From a virus: DNA of 38,914 nucleotides. Each line of letters begins with the position of its first letter. The stretch's first letter is position 1. The position numbers were made by a program, and so were the translations under genes. The notes beneath the pieces are model-generated. The model saw only the letters and a program-made list of their open reading frames with translations, did not search any database and was not told the DNA's origin. The stretch lies in IMG/VR virus record IMGVR_UViG_3300030329_003664, positions 1 through 38,914 of that record. The stretch is one strand, 5' to 3'. This document shows positions 1-7,867 of this stretch, one piece after another.

Positions 1-1099
1 GAGTTTTTGTAGCTACATCTAGACTAAAAGTATTTCCATATTGTGAAATAAAATCAACAGCACCTTGTGTTGTGTAGTAAGTACTATCTTGTCTACCAAA
101 CAATAATGACTGTTCAATATCCCACTTATGTTCAATTAACTTTTCTTTCCAGATTCTTGCCCACTCATTACCTTCATACTTAAGCACAGTAGCTCTATCA
201 GTGTTATTCATAACAGCTGAAGTTTTCCATATCTGTGTCTGTCCATAATTGGTACTGTAAGGCTGATCTTCCCAAGTTTCTGGATAACCAGATCCCGCAG
301 CATGAGCTGTACCTATCACTGTAGTCTTAAAAGCTTCCATATATTCCATGGATTTTGTGACTGTAGTTTTAGTAGCATCATATGCTAATCCAGCTGCAGA
401 AGGACTATCTGCTGAAGTATCATCACTTCCTGAAACTGCATCCATAAAGAATACTGCGCTTCCAGAACCTTTGATACATGTTGCATTCACAACAGCTTTA
501 TTAACACCTGTAGCTGCCGCTGTAGAACTTTCAGGAAGAGTTGTTAAGTCAACTGAGTTAACTTTCCAAATTGTATATCCTGATGTAGTTCCTGAATCAG
601 CTAGTGCTTCAGTTGATGCATGTGGTATCTTGATTATCTGGCCAGGTATGAAGAATTTAGGCTGTGTGCCCTCATCTCCCTCAGCATATGTTACTGTTTG
701 ACCATAAATATTCTGAAGATTACCATCATTATGATAATCACAGAAAAATGAAAAGGTATACACATTCCCTGCAGCTGGTGTCCCTGATGTTGCAGGTGCA
801 GTTGCTGGTACTCCGATCGCAGCAGTGCTGAAATCACTCATATATGCATATCTTTTTGAATACGAACCTCTTTTTTCAGTAAACTTAAAAGTAGGATCGT
901 CTGTTGGTTTTTTTGAAACCATGCTCACAAATCGAAAGAATGGATCTTGTGCTAACGCAAGTTCTGTTACTCTATCACCGAAGTTATACTTTCTTCTAAG
1001 AGCACCAGTATTATACGTACTAGCAGCTGCTCCAGCTAACGAATTGAGACCTTGGCCACTATAATTGGAATTTCCAACTATATTTGTCTTATCTGCCAT
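1..1099 (-). CDS. Major capsid protein, 3' end cut by window edge
   Basis: The frame stays open from an ATG at 1099 to the left edge, giving 366 residues with no stop. The N-terminus reads MADKTNIVGNSNYSGQGLNS. It is followed by a basic YNFGDRV-type segment and an aromatic FFRFVSMVSKKPTDDP stretch, which I associate with phage major capsid N-arms. The middle is rich in Ala, Thr, Gly and Ser, as capsid shells often are. The start has a GGAGATAGAC ribosome-binding site on the minus strand. It is the last gene I can see after terminase, portal and scaffold, which is the classical place for the capsid gene. The family assignment rests mainly on this position and on overall character. A decoration or tail protein is possible but less likely. 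Confidence 0.7.
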   Translation of the reverse strand, partial: MADKTNIVGNSNYSGQGLNSLAGAAASTYNTGALRRKYNFGDRVTELALAQDPFFRFVSMVSKKPTDDPTFKFTEKRGSYSKRYAYMSDFSTAAIGVPATAPATSGTPAAGNVYTFSFFCDYHNDGNLQNIYGQTVTYAEGDEGTQPKFFIPGQIIKIPHASTEALADSGTTSGYTIWKVNSVDLTTLPESSTAAATGVNKAVVNATCIKGSGSAVFFMDAVSGSDDTSADSPSAAGLAYDATKTTVTKSMEYMEAFKTTVIGTAHAAGSGYPETWEDQPYSTNYGQTQIWKTSAVMNNTDRATVLKYEGNEWARIWKEKLIEHKWDIEQSLLFGRQDSTYYTTQGAVDFISQYGNTFSLDVATKT

Positions 1100-1163
1100 A
1101 GTCTATCTCCTTAACTATTTAATTAAGTTTGAATAGACCTTTAAAACTATTTTAAATGTTTAT

Positions 1164-2078
1164 CTATCCAAACAAGTTATCAACGCCACCATCAAGACCT
1201 AACAATCCTTCAAATACATCATCATCTGGATTCTTTTTATCACCTTGAGAGTTAGCTCCACTGGCACTTGTTGGCATCTCACGAACATTCTTCATCTGAT
1301 TTAGCATATCATTCCGAGCAGCAGTAGCTGTGTTAGCTGCAACCTGATCTCTATTTAAAAGATAATTAACATCTTCTAAAGTTAAGATATGATTTTTAGC
1401 TTTATCTACAAACTCTGCATATTGCTCATCTGACATATTGTGCTTTTCTTTAAATTCTTGCTCTTCTCGTTGCTTTGTAAGCTGTTGTTGGTATGCTTGA
1501 GCATTTCTTTTTTCTCCCTCAAGAACATTTCCAACTCTTGCTTGAACAAGTCTATCTACATGAGCATTCATTAACTTTGCACTATCAGAATCAGGTTCAG
1601 TTACAGCTTCGTTCGCATCAAACATAAAATCATCATCTATTCCTAGTTGTTCTTTTATAGTCTTGCTGGGAGCTCCACCATTAACTAAATATTCTCTGAC
1701 ATGATCAACAAGACCACTATCATTTTTCATTGCTTCAAGAACAGGAACAAATGGTTTTAATTCGTTCATCTCTTCTCTTAGCTTAACAGCTTCACGACTA
1801 CTATCTTTGTAGCGTTTTTGCCAGTCCGTGCTGTCATTTGACTGTACCGTATTATTGGAGCCACCTTCAGACATTTGTTGGGTTACCTCAGGCTGAGCCA
1901 TATCGGGGCCAATGTCCTCGTGGGATACCTCATTCGGATCTACTATTCCACTATTTACTGAATCTTCTAAAGCATCAAAAAAGCCTTCAGAGCCAGACAT
2001 AGCACTCTCTGCAGATTCAAAAGAATCCTCAGACATACCTATCTCTGGGTTACTTACTGCATTTTCTTCCTTAGACAT
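1164..2078 (-). CDS. Probable capsid scaffolding protein
   Basis: This 304-aa protein is strongly acidic and Ser/Asp/Glu-rich in its first 90 residues. It then becomes charged and predicted helical (about residues 85-280), with many Gln, Glu and Lys residues in coiled-coil-like spacing. The tail ends DDDVFEGLLGLDGGVDNLFG, a short hydrophobic C-terminus. Scaffolds commonly have this plan: acidic, helical, with a small capsid-binding tail. It lies between the portal (37 bases upstream) and the capsid gene (64 bases downstream), the standard scaffold position. There is no catalytic motif to suggest a fused protease. Function is inferred from composition and gene order, with no residue-level signature. 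Confidence 0.7.
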   Translation of the reverse strand: MSKEENAVSNPEIGMSEDSFESAESAMSGSEGFFDALEDSVNSGIVDPNEVSHEDIGPDMAQPEVTQQMSEGGSNNTVQSNDSTDWQKRYKDSSREAVKLREEMNELKPFVPVLEAMKNDSGLVDHVREYLVNGGAPSKTIKEQLGIDDDFMFDANEAVTEPDSDSAKLMNAHVDRLVQARVGNVLEGEKRNAQAYQQQLTKQREEQEFKEKHNMSDEQYAEFVDKAKNHILTLEDVNYLLNRDQVAANTATAARNDMLNQMKNVREMPTSASGANSQGDKKNPDDDVFEGLLGLDGGVDNLFG

Positions 2079-2115
2079 AACATCTCCTTATTTAGTTGTT
2101 ATTCTTCAATGTAGT

Positions 2116-4410
2116 TTACTCAGAAGATTCCTTCTTTTCCAAATCATTTTTTGCTTTTTCAGCATCCATATTCATTCTTTGGCCTTGAGTAGCTACGTTA
2201 TTTGCCATTACGTTCCTCAGTAATTTTTGCTTACCCTCAGTTTCAATATACTCTTTGTTAATACCAGACTTAACTTCTTCCTTCTTTTTATTTATTTCAA
2301 TTTCAGCCTGATTAACTTTCATCTTAATACCAGCTTGTACTAACTGTCTCTCTAGAGTTTCGATAGTACCCTCTTTATCTTTTAGTGCTTCTTGTAGCTG
2401 GCCAAGTTGACCTTGTAACTGAGAATATAAACTTTTTCTCTTAACAATATTTTCTTTATTCTTTATATCTGTCTCTGCAAGTAAAGCTATATCATCTATA
2501 ACTCCCAATTGCATTAATTGTTTTAATTCTTCTAAGTATGCCCATCTATTAACAGGTAAAGTAGAACCAGATATTATTCTTACATCGTATTTAATAGTTG
2601 TAATATCCATAGATTTCCCAATAGCTTCTCCCATATCATTATATATAGGAATATTAATTTCTGATTCTCTTTGCTCTTGAATAGCTGATGGTTGTATAAT
2701 TCTAAACCTTTTATTAGCTGTGTAAACTGCTTGAGCAAATTGCAATATAACATTACCTAGTTGTTTTAATGCAGGCTCAATAGAAGTATTCATCCATTGT
2801 TTAATTCTTCTAGTTCCATATTCATCTAATGCCAACATCCCTCTATATGTTTCTGAAGCTCCACCAGAATCACCCATCATAGAACTATATATTCCAGCCA
2901 AATACTCCATATCACTTTTACCTTGCTGAACTATTTGAAAGAACGCAGAAGATAAAGGAGCTGGCATAACAGGTGTAGGTTTCTCTACTCCAGGTCTGAT
3001 AGGAAGTAATGCTCCAGGAGCAGATGAATACTTTTCCCATGTATCTGAATCTATAGATCCTTCTTCATACATCCATCTTAAAGAAGAACCTAATGATGCA
3101 TTATGAACCATAATTTGATGAGCTTTATTAATTTCTTGCTGCTTTCCAATTAACGGACCAACTGCACTTAATGGATATGGAGTCCCTGTCCATTTATAAT
3201 GAAATGGTATTAAAGGATATTCCTTTACAGATCCAGGTAATATATTCTCCAGTAATACTTTATCACCCACCATAACTGTCTGTTTTACCCTAGTATCATA
3301 AAACTGAACTTGATCAACTATATTTTCAGCGATATCCTTATTTTCAAGAAGTATTTTAAATTCTTTTTCAGATACAACTACATTCTCAATCTTAGAAGCC
3401 TCATTCTGAAGTTGACTTATAGTTTGCTGTTGGAATGCTTGAAGTTGTTGCTCCATCATCTTTTGTTCTTTTTCTAACTCAAGTTGCATTCTTTCTGGAA
3501 GCATATTCCCACTCTCAACTGCTTGTTGTAGTTGCATTTGAGTTTCTTTGAAAGCTACTTCCATTTCTGCCTGCATTTCTTGAGCTGCTACTTGAGCTTG
3601 CTGCTGTATTCTTTGAATAGTTTCTGGATCAGGAGGTATTCTATAAAAAACATTCATATATGATACTTTTACTTTTTCATATATTTCAAAATATTCTGCT
3701 AATACATCCTGCTCACCATCAGCTTTTATAGCTAGATTAGCTTGTTCAGTACTATCATTATATGCAAATAATTTCTGCTCATCATCTCCCATAGATCTAG
3801 TAGACCAACTTCTTTGCATTTGCTCATCTGAAGATGCCTGATTAATCTTTCTTTTGTGAGCAGGGAATAATTTAATTAAATGGTTTTTAGGTAATACTTT
3901 TCTAATCATTACATAAGCTGCATCTCTAAATAACATATCTCTTGATTTTGGATCAATATATATATCAAATGGTTCTGGTTGCTGCAATACAACTTCTCCC
4001 ATACCATTATCCATATCTTTATCAACAGATACAAGCAAATATCCAATACCTTTAGTAACCGAATCATTAATAGTATTTCCATACAATGTATTACCATCCG
4101 ATAACTGCCAAATATAATCACACAAATCAGATAATACAGCTGCTACAGTGGTATCACTACCTTCTACTCCAACAGCTTGCCATCTAGGATTCTGTGCAGT
4201 AGCATAAAAATTTAACATTTCAACAACAGGAAGTATTCTATTTATAACAAAAGTAGGCATACCTTGATCTTCCAAAGCATTCTTTTCTTCCTGAGTTAAT
4301 TGTTCATCATGAGCAAAATCATATCCTTTCTGATTTACATGCTCCCATTGCTTTCTAGTCCATGTATTTGAAAGATTATATAATTGTCTTACTCTATCAG
4401 CTTTCTTCAT
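2116..4410 (-). CDS. Portal protein
   Basis: This 764-aa protein should form the dodecameric ring at the capsid vertex through which DNA enters and leaves. The N-terminal part has a portal-like order: a charged helix, then PTFVINRILPVVEMLNFY, the NPRW turn, and a DYIWQLSDGNTLYGNTINDS segment followed by GIGYLLVSVD. This is similar in plan to P22-type podovirus portals. Residues of about 262-340 form a Gln/Met/Glu-rich insertion that looks like a long coiled coil. A second charged coiled-coil region covers about 660-764. The length matches the larger podovirus portals (roughly 700-800 aa). The start overlaps the stop of the preceding 71-aa gene (ATGA), so translation is probably coupled. The scaffold gene follows directly. 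Confidence 0.85.
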   Translation of the reverse strand: MKKADRVRQLYNLSNTWTRKQWEHVNQKGYDFAHDEQLTQEEKNALEDQGMPTFVINRILPVVEMLNFYATAQNPRWQAVGVEGSDTTVAAVLSDLCDYIWQLSDGNTLYGNTINDSVTKGIGYLLVSVDKDMDNGMGEVVLQQPEPFDIYIDPKSRDMLFRDAAYVMIRKVLPKNHLIKLFPAHKRKINQASSDEQMQRSWSTRSMGDDEQKLFAYNDSTEQANLAIKADGEQDVLAEYFEIYEKVKVSYMNVFYRIPPDPETIQRIQQQAQVAAQEMQAEMEVAFKETQMQLQQAVESGNMLPERMQLELEKEQKMMEQQLQAFQQQTISQLQNEASKIENVVVSEKEFKILLENKDIAENIVDQVQFYDTRVKQTVMVGDKVLLENILPGSVKEYPLIPFHYKWTGTPYPLSAVGPLIGKQQEINKAHQIMVHNASLGSSLRWMYEEGSIDSDTWEKYSSAPGALLPIRPGVEKPTPVMPAPLSSAFFQIVQQGKSDMEYLAGIYSSMMGDSGGASETYRGMLALDEYGTRRIKQWMNTSIEPALKQLGNVILQFAQAVYTANKRFRIIQPSAIQEQRESEINIPIYNDMGEAIGKSMDITTIKYDVRIISGSTLPVNRWAYLEELKQLMQLGVIDDIALLAETDIKNKENIVKRKSLYSQLQGQLGQLQEALKDKEGTIETLERQLVQAGIKMKVNQAEIEINKKKEEVKSGINKEYIETEGKQKLLRNVMANNVATQGQRMNMDAEKAKNDLEKKESSE

Positions 4411-4622
4411 TCACCTGTCCATTCACTCTTTGCGAGCTCTGTTAGTATTTCGCTGTGTGTGTACGTTGTTAATCCATCAAAACAAGAAGGTGTATCACCA
4501 TCCCATTTTAATAATGTTTTAGTGCCATCTATAGATAACCGTCCAGGTTTACATGCACGATTCATTTCATTTGTTATATCTGAAGTATTAATAATTAAAT
4601 ATGTTCTCAAACTCCAATCCAT
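4407..4622 (-). CDS. Small hypothetical protein coupled to portal
   Basis: This 71-aa protein begins MDWSLRTYLIINTSDITNEM. It is read with TAATG overlap at its start (stop of the LamG gene) and ATGA overlap at its end (start of the portal). It has no membrane segment and no motif I recognise. It contains WDGDTPSCFDGLTTYTHSEIL, a compact mixed stretch typical of a small folded domain. Because it is sealed between two structural genes by coupled start and stop codons, a small virion or assembly role is likely. Confidence 0.7.
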   Translation of the reverse strand: MDWSLRTYLIINTSDITNEMNRACKPGRLSIDGTKTLLKWDGDTPSCFDGLTTYTHSEILTELAKSEWTGE

Positions 4623-5761
4623 TAATAACTCCCTTTACTGACTATTAGTGGGTCTCCAATTGAGAATCCTGGATTACCTAGAACTTCTCGAACAGATATA
4701 TCGCTAAGAGAGCCTATAAATTCATCTCCGTCACCTTTTCCTGCAAATTGAAAATTCGCTGACCCAGCACATTTACCAAATTCTACATAAGTTCCAACTG
4801 CACTTCTATAAGGCAATGTTTGTCCTCCTAGCCACATTCTAACAGAGCCTGAAGTATAATCTGATATAGTATATTCTACTCTATAAGTTCTTTGAGCATC
4901 TGCGTCATTAGTTAAAAGATTAAGTTTTAATATTTCCTGTCCATTGGTCGCACTAGTTGCAGTAGCCTTTCCTCCCGATACAGCCCAATTAGTATCTATA
5001 GTCCAATAACTCGCATTATCAAAACTTGGGTCTCCAATCAATTCTGGTCCTAATCCTGAATTTGCTGCATCTGATATAAGAGTAACACTTGTACCTACTT
5101 CGTCATTTGGGTCATCACCCATTCTCCACCAACTAACTAAATTTCCAGAACATATTCCATTTTTATGGTCATAGGGTTCTCTACTATTATACATTGTAGC
5201 TATTTCAGAAGCAGATAAAGCTTTATTATAATATGCTATATCTCCTATATCCCCTATCATAGGAACAGTAGTTGGATTTCCACTCGCATCATTCGCATAA
5301 TAAGCTCCTAAATATAAATCTACTGCATTGGTTGTATCTATATCTGGGACAGAAGTTTTTGTTCCATCTAATACTCCATTAAAATACACATGTTCATTAG
5401 TATTATCCTTATCAAATACTTGAGCACCATGACACCATGTATTTTCAATATAAGTTGTAGCACCGCTTTTTGTCATAAAATTTGTACCATCAGCTACTAC
5501 AGCTGAAATTTGTGAACTTCCATTAAGCGTCATACTGTATCCAGTTCTATTACTAGAATCTTCATTATCGGTTTTAGCATAAATACCTCTTGTTGTTATA
5601 TCAGTATATGACTTAAACCATACAACTACAGAGAACGGTTCACTTATAAGATTCGCATGATGAGGTATCCGTATCAAGTCTCCAGAACCATCAAATGCGA
5701 CAGCTTTTTCATCTATAAAACCACCACCACCTAATACAGATACTCTTCTATTAGTAAACAT
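4622..5761 (-). CDS. LamG/concanavalin-like jelly-roll virion protein
   Basis: This 379-aa protein has a clear LamG-like N-terminal domain at about residues 20-195. It starts AVAFDGSGDLIRIPHHANL, continues with PFSVVVWFKSYTD and VYFNGVLDGTKTS, and ends with IGDIGDIAYYNKALSASEIA, the usual closing strand and 'ALSA.EI..MYN' tail of LamG_3 modules. The C-terminal part (about 240-370) begins ELIGDPSFDNASYWTIDTNW and looks like a second beta-sandwich of the carbohydrate-binding CBM4/9 type. Such tandem sandwiches in phages usually sit on head fibres, decoration proteins or receptor-binding fibres. It lies between a probable decoration gene and the portal, with TAATG overlaps on both sides. Binding to a surface glycan is inferred. 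Confidence 0.75.
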   Translation of the reverse strand: MFTNRRVSVLGGGGFIDEKAVAFDGSGDLIRIPHHANLISEPFSVVVWFKSYTDITTRGIYAKTDNEDSSNRTGYSMTLNGSSQISAVVADGTNFMTKSGATTYIENTWCHGAQVFDKDNTNEHVYFNGVLDGTKTSVPDIDTTNAVDLYLGAYYANDASGNPTTVPMIGDIGDIAYYNKALSASEIATMYNSREPYDHKNGICSGNLVSWWRMGDDPNDEVGTSVTLISDAANSGLGPELIGDPSFDNASYWTIDTNWAVSGGKATATSATNGQEILKLNLLTNDADAQRTYRVEYTISDYTSGSVRMWLGGQTLPYRSAVGTYVEFGKCAGSANFQFAGKGDGDEFIGSLSDISVREVLGNPGFSIGDPLIVSKGSY

Positions 5762-6285
5762 TAATCTTTCATTACTCCAATTCTAGCTCTCAGTTTATCT
5801 GTATCACTAGGAGTAAAGCCTGCCCCACTTCTATTTATTACATGTAGATATAAACTAGTAGTTCCAGCCGCAGCTTTTACAACTAATCCTATATTAGTTT
5901 TAGAAGCCATTTCACTGCCTGAACTTGGTTTTAATGTACTCCAATTAGTAACTGTTGTTGAACCTAATAAATTAGACCTAATATCTGCATCAGAGAATGC
6001 TATGTCATTTCCTTCATCAGTTCCAGCTGCTGTATTTAATTGAGCAAATATAAATTCTAATGCAGGACTTTCTAATGAATCATCTTCATTCATAACGCAT
6101 ATTGATTGTATAACAGCAGTTCCACCAGGGACTGCTACTGCATTTTCAATCTCTAAAGCACTACTTACAATATGATTATCATCTATAGTTTCTGCATCCG
6201 TAGTTAAAGTGATATCAAGAACATCGATATCCATTTTGTTGAGTTTTTCTTGTACCGTATACTTCTTGGTATCTGTTTGTGCCAT
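5761..6285 (-). CDS. Probable virion decoration protein
   Basis: This 174-aa protein has alternating hydrophobic and polar residues suggesting beta-strands, for example VPGGTAVIQSICVMNEDDS and GTTSLYLHVINRSGAG. Small residues are abundant, and it has no Cys pairs, membrane segment or catalytic motif. The start is well supported by AAAGGAG seven bases upstream. Its stop overlaps the start of the LamG gene (TAATG), so the two are translationally coupled and probably made in matched amounts. I do not recognise the family. A head decoration or fibre-base role is inferred only from location and beta-rich character. Confidence 0.65.
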   Translation of the reverse strand: MAQTDTKKYTVQEKLNKMDIDVLDITLTTDAETIDDNHIVSSALEIENAVAVPGGTAVIQSICVMNEDDSLESPALEFIFAQLNTAAGTDEGNDIAFSDADIRSNLLGSTTVTNWSTLKPSSGSEMASKTNIGLVVKAAAGTTSLYLHVINRSGAGFTPSDTDKLRARIGVMKD

Positions 6286-6336
6286 TTTATTCTCCTTTCG
6301 AGTTGTGCTTTAAGGACTTGGTTGTCCGTGAATGCA

Positions 6337-6729
6337 CTATTTTATTAATTCAAAGTGGGGGAAGTCATCGAACTTGTTATCCTGAACTTCAAAATCACGA
6401 TCCCAGTCTCCTCCCCAACGTATTTCTATTCCCATTTGATTTGCTATGCCTATAACAAAACCAGCAAATAATGTCATTCTTTCTCTGTCTGTCCAATCTA
6501 TCGGATAAGGGACGCAATCAACAGCCCTAGAAGGACTAGCATTATGCCTGCCTCTAGGATATTTGACTTTAGTTTTTCCTTCATCGAACAGCTTATTTTG
6601 CCTATTTTTGCTCCTATGTCCTTCAAGTATTGAACAATCCACATATTTGATTACCTCATTAAATAATAGTTGTAAGTCTTTTTCACAAGTTGCTAATCTA
6701 TCTTTTGATCGTTTACCAAATCTCGGCAT
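6337..6729 (-). CDS. Endolysin, M15-type peptidoglycan peptidase
   Basis: This 130-aa zinc peptidase should cut peptide stems in the host wall to release progeny. The M15/VanY-like signature is intact. It has LEGHRSKNRQNKLFDEGKT (residues 35-53), then RHNASPSRAVDCVPYPIDW with His62 and Asp71 as zinc ligands. A WGGDWD turn follows at 105-110, and DDFPHFEL provides Asp122 and His125. The length equals that of single-domain phage L-alanyl-D-glutamate or D-Ala-D-Ala peptidases. There is no signal peptide, so a holin is needed; I could not identify one nearby. The ATG overlaps the stop of the upstream basic protein (TAATG). The enzyme class is secure, but the exact bond cut is not. Confidence 0.9.
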   Translation of the reverse strand: MPRFGKRSKDRLATCEKDLQLLFNEVIKYVDCSILEGHRSKNRQNKLFDEGKTKVKYPRGRHNASPSRAVDCVPYPIDWTDRERMTLFAGFVIGIANQMGIEIRWGGDWDRDFEVQDNKFDDFPHFELIK

Positions 6730-7205
6730 TATTTACCTTCCACATATCCGCCTTTGGAATATGTCTTTACAGAATCACCAACCTTGCCACCTTGCTTGTA
6801 AGTTCTATCTCTTTTTTGCTGACGTAATTTTTCAGATTTCTTTTTTAAATGCTTTGTTCTAGCTTTTCTGATAGGATTTGGATCTCTAATATCTCCATGA
6901 GCCATCATATGTTCGTGATGAGCATCTTTATATGACATACCTTTTTTCATTCTTTTTGCTATATAACTTGCACGTTTTTTATCATATCTTTCTTTAGCTT
7001 TACCTGTTCGAGTATAAGTAGTCTTACCTTTTGCTTTTCTTTTTTGATAAGCTTCTCTACCAGCAGTATCGCCTTTCTTTGAAAGCTTTCGATATCTTCC
7101 CTCTACCTTGTCCATCTTGGCATAATGTTTTAATAATTCTTTTTCTCTTTCCGTATCAGCATCTAAATAAATTTCTCGCCTAATCATCTTTCTTGATTTT
7201 GCCAT
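6729..7205 (-). CDS. Highly basic Lys/Arg-rich protein with GGYVEGK tail
   Basis: This 158-aa protein is extremely rich in Lys and Arg, with helical stretches such as SEKLRQQKRDRTYKQGGKVG. Its last 20 residues (GGKVGDSVKTYSKGGYVEGK) are almost the same as the end of the next upstream protein. The composition suggests DNA or RNA binding, perhaps as a packaged condensing protein. It lies between the terminase-linked basic gene and the endolysin, within a tight late operon. I know of small Lys/Gly-rich 'KKGG' proteins in environmental phages, but they have no assigned function. No enzymatic motif is visible. Confidence 0.7.
   Translation of the reverse strand: MAKSRKMIRREIYLDADTEREKELLKHYAKMDKVEGRYRKLSKKGDTAGREAYQKRKAKGKTTYTRTGKAKERYDKKRASYIAKRMKKGMSYKDAHHEHMMAHGDIRDPNPIRKARTKHLKKKSEKLRQQKRDRTYKQGGKVGDSVKTYSKGGYVEGK
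6732..6791 (-). repeat. Direct repeat copy A encoding shared C-terminal tail
   Basis: Sixty bases encode GGKVGDSVKTYSKGGYVEGK, the end of the 158-aa basic protein. They match 7211-7270 with two amino-acid changes and several silent or near-silent base changes. The stretch AATCACCAACCTTGCCACC is identical in both copies. Confidence 0.85.
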
Positions 7206-7207
7206 AA

Positions 7208-7867
7208 CTATTTTCCCTCCACATATCCACCAGAGGAATATGTTTTAATTGAATCACCAACCTTGCCACCTTTAGCGGATTTATAAGCAGGTTCTTTAGT
7301 TTTCATTTTATCCATTTTTTTATGAAGTCTTCGTTCTTTATGTTTTCTAACTTTAGCACCTAAAGTCTTTTTATAAGCTTCTCCATGTTTCTTTTTGCCA
7401 CGTTTTAAAATATCTAAACCTTTAGTAGTAGCATCAAACTCCTGAGCATCTATAAAACGATCCTTATTTACATCTGGTCCCTTCATTCCCTCTTTTTTTG
7501 ACCAGTGTCCAGTTTTCTTTAAATGCTTTTTTAATTCTTGTGTTGTCTTTTTTGCAACATATTTCTGTTCTTTCTTATAATCTTTAGCGGCTATTTTACG
7601 AGCTTTCTTCCACTTCTTATCATATTTTTTGCTCCACTTTTTATGCTTAGGGCCACCAGACTCCTCAGATGCCAATCCGCCCTTCTTATACTTACCCATA
7701 GGTAGTTTCCCCTCTTTATTTATCTTGTCAAGTTTATCCTTTCCGATCTTCTTGACACTAGATTTTTTAATTATATATTCACCACCCTCAGCCTCTAAAA
7801 GAATCCCGCCATTTTTATGTGAAGGACCTTTTAGTTTCCCAGGCTTCATTTTTTTAGACTTTCTCAT
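7208..7867 (-). CDS. Basic virion-type protein with EF-hand-like loop
   Basis: The ATG at 7867 overlaps the terminase stop as ATGA, so I prefer this 219-aa start over a TTG 12 bases upstream. Residues 14-50 carry GPSHKNGGILLEAEGGEYII followed by a Lys-rich continuation. This is a module I have seen in many environmental phage proteins, where it is usually unexplained. The middle is Lys-rich and helical. Residues 132-143 (DVNKDRFIDAQE) match an EF-hand calcium loop, with Asp1, Asn3, Asp5, Ile8, Asp9 and Glu12. The protein ends with the same 20-residue tail as its downstream neighbour. Its position directly after the terminase and its charge suggest a DNA-associated virion protein. This is inference. 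Confidence 0.7.
   Translation of the reverse strand: MRKSKKMKPGKLKGPSHKNGGILLEAEGGEYIIKKSSVKKIGKDKLDKINKEGKLPMGKYKKGGLASEESGGPKHKKWSKKYDKKWKKARKIAAKDYKKEQKYVAKKTTQELKKHLKKTGHWSKKEGMKGPDVNKDRFIDAQEFDATTKGLDILKRGKKKHGEAYKKTLGAKVRKHKERRLHKKMDKMKTKEPAYKSAKGGKVGDSIKTYSSGGYVEGK
7211..7270 (-). repeat. Direct repeat copy B encoding shared C-terminal tail
   Basis: Sixty bases encode GGKVGDSIKTYSSGGYVEGK, the end of the 219-aa basic protein. The match to copy A stops where the Lys-rich bodies of the two proteins begin. This suggests a duplicated tail module or selection on a short functional peptide. Confidence 0.85.

Noticed and set aside
348-1064. Plus-strand frames of 117 and 79 aa opposite the capsid gene
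   Set aside because: They lie antisense to a capsid frame that has a good start and composition. They have no ribosome-binding site of note and no recognised motif.
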